Shown: piece by piece, positions 22,527 through 32,300 of the stretch
Position numbering within the stretch: the stretch's first letter is position 1
Layout: the number at the start of each line of letters is the position of its first letter
From: a virus
Strand: one strand, 5' to 3'
Virus record (IMG/VR): IMGVR_UViG_3300029319_000093
Span: 1 to 48,153 of that record
DNA: 48,153 bases
Program-made: the position numbers and the translations under genes
Notes under the pieces: generated by a model
What the model saw: the letters and a program-made list of their open reading frames with translations, nothing else
The model's database searches: none
What the model was told of the DNA's origin: nothing

Positions 22527-24575
22527 TTAAAAATTAGCTCCAAAAAATGTTGCGTTTTCAGTTGCAACTGGTGTCGAGCCTGCAACTGTATATTCTAAAT
22601 ATGGTCTTTGAGACGCAGTAGCACTATCAACACCGTCTATTAAAAATAAATGATACCTTGAACCACTACTAGTAAAATTACCAAAACTTGTGTCTAAATT
22701 ATATGAATAATATTCATCATACTCTAAAACACAAAATGCAAAATCATTATTTGCAGAAATATCTGATTTAGCATCTGCATTAAAAGCAGTTGTTACATCT
22801 ATTCCAACAGCACTAGATAAATTTTGTACTCCTGAATATTCTGTTGTATCAGTTCCTGGCCAACCAGGAACACCTAAATTATTACTGTGACCTGGAAAAT
22901 CATTCCAAGTAGTATAAAGCGTAGTACCATATAAATTGGTAGTAGGAAAAGTTCCATCAAAATTAGATTTAACAAAAATTGCATTTATATCAGAATGAAC
23001 AGAATTGCCTGCTCTATTATGTTTAGCATGATATTTAAAATCTAAATCAGTTACAGTTCCAGATACTCCAGAAGAATCAAAATGAAAATGACCTTGGAAA
23101 ACTTTCCAAGTTCTTGTTGTAACTGTTCCTGATTGACCACTGGTAACAATATATGAATGGTTTTCTCCAGCGCAAAATTCAAAAGTTCCTGAACCAGTTG
23201 CTTGCCTACTTCCTGCTGTCCAACCTCTTAAAGTGTCAAATGCACTTTGAGTTTTAACGGTATCTGTACTGCTAGATGAAGCTTGGCGATAAAAAATTGC
23301 ATTATCAGTTGAACTTGATGTTGATAAAGTAGCATCAATATAAGGTGCATCATTTATATTTAAAGCGCTTTCTGGTAGTAAATATTTTGTATATCTATAA
23401 CTTCCATCTTCATTATCTTTTAAAGTATGAGTTGTGTAATAGTTTAATTGTTCAAAATTTTCATTAAATGCAATAGGTTTGTTTATATATATTGACTCAT
23501 TATTAATTTTAAACTGAAAAAAATCTCCTTGGTAATAACTATTGTCTACATTTATAGTCAAATCTTTATTAAATTTACTATTAATTCCTGATTCAAGTTG
23601 CGATACGGTTATATCTAAAAACGAGGTGTCTTCAAAACTCTTTCTTTTAAATAGCGTTTTAATTTTATCAGGTATATCTTTAGTATTAAAAAATGCAAAA
23701 AACGTATTATCGTTTGAATAATACCCCCCAACCTTTTTATTATCTTTTGTAAAATAAACACCACTACCTCCATCATCTAATATTTCTAATTCATATAAAT
23801 TGCAAAGATTATTAACTATACATTCTTCATAATTTTCTATATTATAAGGTTTACAAGCTAGTATAACACAATCTTTAAAATAAATACTACTACCACCCAA
23901 ATACATTTGTTCTAACGTATATTCACTTAAATCACTATCTCCAAATTCTTCTTCATTTGTATATTCACCTGTTGTAATGTATTCGTCTGTTATTTTACCA
24001 ATATAAAAATCTAAGTACGAAATATTTTTATTTAAGCTATTATATCCATTATACATACCAAGGGTATCGCTTCCAGTATTTTCGCCTATATTGGTTAAAT
24101 TAAAGCCATAATCGCATATATTAGTACTTTCTTCGTATTTATTATTTATTAATTCTAATCCTGTATTATGTATGTCAAATTCAATTTTTATTTTACTAAA
24201 CTGTTTATTTAGTTTGACTAATTGATAAATAGAGTTAGGACTTAAAAGAATTTCTATATCATCAAAATCTTGTTTTTCATCATCTAATTCTATATTTACT
24301 ACACTAAATTCTAACTGCTTTTCTCCAGTTTGACAATTATCAGGTCTAATTCCAGTTATTTTGTATGGATTTTTATCTTTTCTTTTACCTACTGATAATA
24401 TTCCTTTATTCATTAAAGATATATCGCCTATTGTAGATGTAGAATCATTAAAAGTCAAATCTATTTCATTTAGTTCTCCATTTGATTTTTTATAAAAAAG
24501 AGGACCTTTTTTAGGATATACTCTAAATTTATTTTCTTCTACTTGAACTGTTGTTCTGTTAATGGGATTATACAT
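22527..24575 (-). CDS. Tail-associated structural protein, putative receptor-binding/fibre component
   Basis: A 682-residue protein coupled by TAATG to the 585-residue fibre gene. The N-terminal ~330 residues are Asp/Asn/Ile-rich beta-strand; residues ~420-660 are Ser/Thr/Gly/Tyr-rich with aromatic strands (FEFCAGENHSYIVTSGQSG, YLEYTVAGSTPV) as in lectin-like or jelly-roll domains of phage fibres. No enzymatic motif or chaperone tail is visible. The place between fibre and ejection genes and the composition suggest an exterior virion protein contacting the host surface. Confidence 0.6.
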   Translation of the reverse strand: MYNPINRTTVQVEENKFRVYPKKGPLFYKKSNGELNEIDLTFNDSTSTIGDISLMNKGILSVGKRKDKNPYKITGIRPDNCQTGEKQLEFSVVNIELDDEKQDFDDIEILLSPNSIYQLVKLNKQFSKIKIEFDIHNTGLELINNKYEESTNICDYGFNLTNIGENTGSDTLGMYNGYNSLNKNISYLDFYIGKITDEYITTGEYTNEEEFGDSDLSEYTLEQMYLGGSSIYFKDCVILACKPYNIENYEECIVNNLCNLYELEILDDGGSGVYFTKDNKKVGGYYSNDNTFFAFFNTKDIPDKIKTLFKRKSFEDTSFLDITVSQLESGINSKFNKDLTINVDNSYYQGDFFQFKINNESIYINKPIAFNENFEQLNYYTTHTLKDNEDGSYRYTKYLLPESALNINDAPYIDATLSTSSSTDNAIFYRQASSSSTDTVKTQSAFDTLRGWTAGSRQATGSGTFEFCAGENHSYIVTSGQSGTVTTRTWKVFQGHFHFDSSGVSGTVTDLDFKYHAKHNRAGNSVHSDINAIFVKSNFDGTFPTTNLYGTTLYTTWNDFPGHSNNLGVPGWPGTDTTEYSGVQNLSSAVGIDVTTAFNADAKSDISANNDFAFCVLEYDEYYSYNLDTSFGNFTSSGSRYHLFLIDGVDSATASQRPYLEYTVAGSTPVATENATFFGANF

Positions 24576-26332
24576 TATTGAAAATTTAAACTTGCTACAC
24601 CATAATACTTGCTTGTTCCGTCAAAGTAAAAACTTATTATATCTACTGCTCCATTAGCAGATGATAAAGTAGGAGCAGTTCCTGAAGGCCATAATATTGT
24701 ATCACTTCCATCTGCAGTCCATGTTATACTTGTATATGTAGAACCACTTGCAGGTTGTGTTATTTTTAAAAGTAAATTACATGCACCATATGGATGAGTT
24801 AAAAAATTTATATTACCTGATTGTAATGTTAAATTATATTTATTGCCTTCATCCCATGAAACAAAATGAGTGCTTGCAGCAAATGTATCTGTTGGTTGTT
24901 CTACAAAACTTGCAGAATGAGCAAATCTAACTTCACCTCTTGGTTGTATATCATCATTTTTTGTAGCACCAATATAAGTAACAGAGTTATCTATTTCTGC
25001 AAGCCTAGCTTCAAGGTTTGTAACTGATACATCTACATCTGTATTTGCTATATATGGAGGCACTTGAAAACTACCATCTTCTCTTAAAAATCTAGTAGTA
25101 GTACCAGTACTGCCTGGGTTAGGTACAAGACCACTGTTATCATTATCAAATGCTTGTACTTGGTTAGTTACATCATTATATGATACAGTACCAAATGTTC
25201 CATCATGTTTTAAAAATTGTCCAGAACTACCTTGTGCAGGTACAAGCCCATTGTTACCTGTTGATATAGCAGATGTATATTGTACATTTGGTTTGTTTTG
25301 TATAAATGCATCGCTATTACTATCTGATTCATTCCAATTAGATTTAACATTACTATCTCCAACTGCTGTATTACCTGCTAATGCAGTAGAACCTGATGTA
25401 CCAAGAGCTAAATTGCTCGTACCAGCTCCTATTGCTGTTCTTACTTCAGAAGCAGTAATTCCAGTTTTTAATGTTGGAGTTCCACTGTTATCATATATAG
25501 CTGCATTACCACTATCACCTGATACATTTACTTGAGCTCCTGTTTCAATACCATTTAATTTAGTATGGTCTGCATCAGTAAAATTATTTTGTGTTAAACC
25601 ACCATCTCCTACAGTATAAGTTGTATTTGTATAATTAGTAGCGTGTATAGTGCCTGCACTAGCACTTGTCCAATCTATATGCTCATCAGCATCATAACCT
25701 GTTAAACTATTATGATTAACAGCTGTAGCCCCTGTACCATCATAATTTAAACTACCATTTGCATTTGTTGTAATTCTACTATTTAGCCAAGCATCGCTAG
25801 TAGATGCTCCTGTTCCTCCATTTGCAATTGCTAAATCTGTACCACTCCAATCTCCATTATTGATAGCAAGTGTACCACCTAATGTAAGATTACCTGATGA
25901 AGTTACAGTACCTGTCAATGTTAATCCATTAACTGTACCTGTACCGCCTACTGATGTTACTGTTCCTGTAGTAGTTGTAAATCCTGATGAACTATTATCA
26001 TAATTTGACAAATCATTATCAACTGCTAAATCTATTGTTCCATCTGCATCTTGATAAGTAGCAGTTATAAGAGATTCTGTATTTCCACTAAACATAGCGC
26101 CTACTTTATCTTGAACTTGTTCATCAGTTAAAGTTCCAGACACATAGCCATAAGATTCTATTTTATCAGCTATAGCAGCAGATGTCATTAAAGATGTGTT
26201 ATTATCATTAAATGATAAGCTTGAAGTTTGTACAGCTGCTATTATACCTAAGCTTTTATTTAATTTATTAAGAGTTATTTCTATCTCTTGTAAGGCTTTA
26301 TTAGCATCATTAAAAGATTTTATATGTCTCAT
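24575..26332 (-). CDS. Tail fibre protein
   Basis: A 585-residue protein. Residues 1-36 (FNDANKALQEIEITLNKLNKSLG) form a short trimerising coiled coil; 80-430 is low-complexity Thr/Gly/Asn/Ser-rich sequence with repeated strand turns (TGTVTSVGGTGTVNGLTL, NGGTGAS, DADHTKLNGIE), the pattern of marine-phage fibre shafts. A second coiled-coil piece (DVSVTNLEARLAEIDNSV) precedes a C-terminal beta domain (about 450-585) with TYTSITWTADGSDTILWPSG, a common fibre-tip motif. It lies 13 bases after the nozzle-like gene. Confidence 0.8.
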   Translation of the reverse strand: MRHIKSFNDANKALQEIEITLNKLNKSLGIIAAVQTSSLSFNDNNTSLMTSAAIADKIESYGYVSGTLTDEQVQDKVGAMFSGNTESLITATYQDADGTIDLAVDNDLSNYDNSSSGFTTTTGTVTSVGGTGTVNGLTLTGTVTSSGNLTLGGTLAINNGDWSGTDLAIANGGTGASTSDAWLNSRITTNANGSLNYDGTGATAVNHNSLTGYDADEHIDWTSASAGTIHATNYTNTTYTVGDGGLTQNNFTDADHTKLNGIETGAQVNVSGDSGNAAIYDNSGTPTLKTGITASEVRTAIGAGTSNLALGTSGSTALAGNTAVGDSNVKSNWNESDSNSDAFIQNKPNVQYTSAISTGNNGLVPAQGSSGQFLKHDGTFGTVSYNDVTNQVQAFDNDNSGLVPNPGSTGTTTRFLREDGSFQVPPYIANTDVDVSVTNLEARLAEIDNSVTYIGATKNDDIQPRGEVRFAHSASFVEQPTDTFAASTHFVSWDEGNKYNLTLQSGNINFLTHPYGACNLLLKITQPASGSTYTSITWTADGSDTILWPSGTAPTLSSANGAVDIISFYFDGTSKYYGVASLNFQ

Positions 26333-26345
26333 AAAATATTATCCA

Positions 26346-29300
26346 TTATTTAGTACTTTTTCTTCTAAATATTATACCAACAGAATCTATATTGTCTTTT
26401 ATATTTTCTAATTTAAGTTGCACCCATCTACCTTTTTTATTGGTCCCAGAAAGTTTATAATCAGAGCTTTCAGTGGCTGTTTTAGAATATGTTACGCTAT
26501 CTGAACTCAAAGAACCTGTGCTAGTAACTACAAGTAATCTATCACTACTTTCTAAATAATTACCCCCTAAATTTAAATTTTTAGACAAACCATTAATCTT
26601 TATTTTATTAAACACCTTCATAATAGAGTCTTCATTCATTGTTAATTTTTTACTAATCCAAGTATAATCTCTTTTAGTAGCTCCGCCTCTATTTTCATAT
26701 ATAGCATTATTAATAGGGATTAAGACCTCTCCATTTTCACCATTAAAAGGTTTTCCAATTTTACTATCTTCTGCTAACTCCCATAAATTCCATGTTTGTT
26801 TTAATATGCTGTAAGCCCATATATATTGTCTTAAAAGAGGAGTATTGTATGTTGCATCATTATCTAATATTTCAATGTTAAATAATACACAATCTATAAT
26901 AGCATCATAAAAAACGTAAGGCTTAGCTTTTGGATTGTTTTTAACAATAGAACTCCAACTTAAATCTCTTACATTATCTGTTCCGCCAAATGATACCTCT
27001 GTAGAACCTGCTTTTTGAATTCGTTCTGAAATTTTTATAGGAGATTGACCATTGTGAAAATATGCTCCAGTTTTATCTGCAAAAAACATTCCTTTTTCAG
27101 TTACAACTAAGCTATCCTTTCCAAAACAACCTATACCTTCATATATATCTTCTATAACTAAATTTTCTGGATTTACTCTATATATATTTAAATTGTCAAA
27201 TACATATAATCTTCCTAGAAAATTAGCCATTGCAGTAGGTTTTGATTTAAGAACTAAAAAATCATTAGCATAATCAAATACACTGTATTTACCTGGTTTA
27301 GACCTAAATACCATATTAGAAGCTTTTTCTATTTTACTGTGCGAACAATCACCTACAAATAAATAACCATCTATTTCGGTTGATATTCCGTATTTAATTT
27401 TTATAGTATCTAATACTTCAGAAATACCACTTCTAGTTTCATACGTAGCTTGCAAAGAACCTGAATCAGATAAAGTATAACAATATGATTCTGACTCTTT
27501 ACTCCACCCAGTATCTGTAGGTATTTCTTCTACTAGTTTATACAAATCAGTCGTAGAATCTTTTCTATAAAGACAAACTGCTGTTAATCTTCTACTTGGA
27601 TTTTTAACTTTAATTGTTATCACTAATTTTGCTCTTGAAAATGTATCATTCCAAAGCCAATGAGAATCACTTAATGGACCTTCTTGATAACCATCATATA
27701 TAAAAGATACTTTATAATAATATGCGTTATTTGCAACAAAATAATCTCCTGTTTGGTTTGGCAAAGATACAGACTCTATTGTTACAGAAGAATTCCCATA
27801 AGCTGTATACCTATCTCCATCAGCAGTACTATCATGTCTTAATACATTACCAGCTGCATCACCTTTATCCCAACTAGTAAATCCTGCTCTTATTTCTCCC
27901 ATATTAGAACTAGAACTATTATCTGATATTATTCCTTCCCATTGATTAGTATATGCTGTTCCAGAATCAGTATCCGTAGCAGTAGTAGTAATATCTATTT
28001 CATCATCATCAACTTTATCAATATTATAAGTACCATCTAATTCATTACCACCTCCAGCATCATACGTTATAGTATCTCCAGTAAATAAAAGATGAGCAGA
28101 AGGATTATCTATATGTAATTTTTGTTCAGAAGAACTTGTACTTGAGACACTGTTAACATTATATACTCTTGTTTTTCTCATATCTAAACCGCCAAATGTA
28201 GTTTTTAATACAGGAGATGTTAATTGCATTGCCAAAGGGTTAGAAGTTGATGTTTCATTAGACCCTGTTAATAACTTCCAATTACCTGTTTCTGTGCCAG
28301 AACTACTACCTATAGTAGCTAAAGTATCAGGACCCGTAACTGTTACAGTATAAATATTATTATAACTTGTAGTATCTGTTATTTCAATTTTATCATTTGT
28401 TGTTAAATTATGATGAGTTCCTGTAGTAACAATTCCTGTACTTGAAATTTCTACAGTTCCATTATCTTTGTATATTGTATCACCTATTAAAGGGTCTGCA
28501 AGAATAGCATCACCTAATCCATGTGGTAATGTTTTTGTTTTATATAACCTAACTGGGGCAGTAGCTGCGTTTGCATGAGACCATATCCAGAATTGGTCAT
28601 TATCAGCAGGAGTATGAGCAAAAGGATAATGTACTTTAACTATTATATCATCTCCTGTGCTATTTCCTAATTTAAAAGAACCTACTATATATCTTGTTTG
28701 AATCATTCCTGTTGTTGCATCTTTTATAGATATACACAAGCCTGATAAAGAATTTGTTAAATCTCTATATTGAGAATTTGCAAAAAACAAACTTAAATCA
28801 TCAGTACTATCATAAGTAATCTCATCTGTATCTATATGTATACAAGGTCTTTTATCATTATCTCCTTCTAATGTTGAAGCTGTAGCTGTATCATCATAAT
28901 CTTTTATAATACCTGATATAAGGACATCCCAAGAAGTACCATTATTTACACTATTTGTATTTCCATTACCAACTGTTTGTTCTTTTTGAACCTGCAATCC
29001 TTGACTAGGATAAAGAAAATCCATATCACATATATATATTTTTGACCTTTGCTCATCATCATTTTTAATTGGACAAGTTATAAATAATTTGCTTGCAAAA
29101 GCATTGCTAGAGCTTGAGTTATCTACATCATAATGAAGCTTTGTACCTTGTTTTGTATGGTAAACAGGGTTAGGATAGCAAGGCATATCTACACTTACTC
29201 CATTACCTATAATTAAATCATTAAAATCATCGTCATCCATGCTAAAAGGTCTAATCATAACACCTGCTCTAAAACTTAATTTTTCTATTTTCCATAATAA

Positions 29301-32300
29301 ACCAGGATTTATATTAAGACTATAATCTCCAGATGTTCCTTTTGGACCTCCCCAATAAGAAGGAGGTGTCATATATGTTTTGGTGTAATGACCAGAGCCC
29401 TCTCCTTCTGTGAAAATGTCTCCATTTAAAGGGTCTCTACTATCAAAAGACCAATGAAAAGCTTCAGCACCATCTAACACACCACCTGTATTTCTTCTGT
29501 TTAATAAATGTATAGCATGTGGATATATACTTCCAGAAGCAGATGAAAAATCTGAATATACAGTTGTTACTGTAATTTTATTATTACTTCTATCAACAGA
29601 ATTTATAACTGAAGCAACTCCAGGATGTGTTAAATATACAGTATCTCCAATATTTAATCCAGTAACTCCATTAGAAGAATCAACTGTTAACTCTGTCATT
29701 TTACCACTATCAACTGTAGCTTTAGCATTAAAAGTATATTCTTCATCAGGTTGGTCATCTCCATAATGTGTGTCAGAAGAAACAAATATACATTTGTCTG
29801 CTTTCATTAATTCTGGAGCATCTTGATGAGGACCGTCTCCAAATCCAACATTAAAATAACCGCTATGGTCAACATTGTGCATTCTACCCCAATGTTTTAC
29901 CCAGTTTAAATTACAACCACCTATTAATCCTACAACATGCCCACAAACATGTTGATGGTATTTCCCATAAGGACCTTCAGTTGCACTTGTCATTGTAGTA
30001 TCATTAGGAGATACTAATCCAGTTCCATCTATTATACCATCGCCATTGTTATCTGCCATTTGAAATAAACCATACTTTGCAACTTTAATAGATAATTGAT
30101 TATTATTATCTTCTCCTGCATCCCAACCTACATTGTGACCAAAGTTAATATAAGGTTCATGATAACCGCCAGCTTCACCATTTACAACAGTTCCAATATT
30201 TCCTTCTGAATCTATAACGGGAGCAATTCTGTCAAGAGTATTATTACTGTGTATCCAAGGTTTAAAATAGCTTCTTTTTGAAGCAGTGGGTTCTAAACCA
30301 GGTCCTGCAATAAATTTATTAGGATTATTAAAAACATTAGTTACCATTGTAGTAGGAGGCGTTCTATCAGCGCAATATAATATATCTGGACCATCAGTAT
30401 TTGTATCATTAGTCAAAGCACAAAATAAAAATCTATCACCTTCGCTAAATCCTTCTGCATCTGGTCTTGATTGAATCCATAACCTTGTATCAAACATATC
30501 TTCTGTATAGCCAGCATTTGTAGTTTCATCAAAATCTAAAGTTTCATTAGGAGCTTTTGTTTCAATTATATCAGATAATAAACCCGAATAATTTATAGTA
30601 GGAGTGCTTACTTCAGATAAACCTCCAAATACTTCTGTATTACCGCCTATATCTCCAGTAACATTATCATTGCTCCATTTAAAAGATTTAAATACTAAGT
30701 CCATTGTAGAAACTTCATTCAAAGATTTTGTTTCCCACTCATCATATTTTACTTGAACATCATAAGACAATACTTGATTATTTATACTTGACAAAATATA
30801 AATCCTACCTCCACCAGTACCATCTGTTTTTTTATTATAACAAGTAGCTATTGATGTTATTTCTGTATTTATAGGTAAAGACCTTTCTATTTTGCCTTTA
30901 GTATAAGTAGTAGACAAAGTATTTAAAGAGTCATCTCCAGAACCACCTCCACCTAATTTAGCATCAGGCCATATTCTGTATATGCAATTATCACCATCTT
31001 TTATACCATAGTAATAATACGGTCTATAAGATATAAGACTTTCAGCATTGTCTTTTGTTCCATCACTATCAGTATCAAAAGCTAAACTACCACTTGCAAC
31101 TGTTGGATTAGCATCATATGTCGTAGCTCTTACACAAACAAAAGTATTGGTAGTTGTTGACTCTACTATCCATACACCACTACCATCCCAACTATTACTT
31201 ACATCTTTATATTGTCTAATAACAATATTATCGCCTATATTCATACTATGTCTAGCATGTGCAATTGTTAAATCAGCATTACTAGCATTCCAAGTAGCTA
31301 CTAATCTTTCATGTTCACCAGCTAAACATATTTTTGACAAATTAAGACCAGCAGTAGACTCTCCGTCATATTTATGAACTGTATCTTCATCTTGATATAG
31401 TTCTGATGTATAATCAGCATCAAATAACTTATGAGCAGGATAGCCTAACCATTGCGGAGGAGTATCTCCTTTACCTCCACCAAATCCAATATGAGCTTCT
31501 CTATTTTTAATAACAATACTAGCATCCTCTATAGATGATGTTATTGTTGTTGCTGCAAAAAAAGATTTTGTAAAGTTTTCTTTTAAAGTAGGCTCTTCAA
31601 ATATAGATGTTATTACTTGTAGTTTTCTTTTAATTGAATCATAAGATACTAAATCTTTAATTCCACCATTATCTAGTAAAACATTTGTTTTTAACAAAGA
31701 GTTTTTGTTAGCGTATATTATTTTAGTGTCTTCAATTAAATCAATTAAATCTACATGCAATTCATTTGTATCTTGTCCTCTAGCACATAAATCAAGTTCT
31801 ACATCTGTAGTTAATTCAATACCTTTAGGTATTGAAAATCTTAAAATATACTTTCTCCAATGTTCATCTAACCCACTTGCAGTTGGAATAGGATTAGTTC
31901 CAACAGCTATATCGTTATTAGGTTTGTCTAATTCTTCAATACCTATCCATCTATCTTCTTTTGTTAAATTTTTAGGGTCATTACCTAAATGTCCTTTTAA
32001 AACATTTTTTGATGGACTTACCCAATTCCCTTCATAATTTATATAACCTCCATTAAAACTTATAGATAAAGCTCCACGTGATTGAGCTGCAACATTAGCT
32101 GCAGTTGTTTTAGCATAAAATGAAAGAACATAATCTTGACCAGGTTTTAATAAATCTTTTGATATTGTTTGTCTTGCTAAATAATTAACATTTTTTTTCA
32201 AATTTGTAGCTGCACTATGAGCTACTAAATTAGTAGCATCAAAATAAGCTCTTTTAACTTTTATTTGCCTATTTTCAACAGACAAAACTTTCATGTACTC

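Noticed and set aside
24748-26411. Several + strand frames inside late genes (24748-24930, 25251-25535, 26196-26411)
   Set aside because: Antisense shadows of repetitive fibre sequence without Shine-Dalgarno sites.
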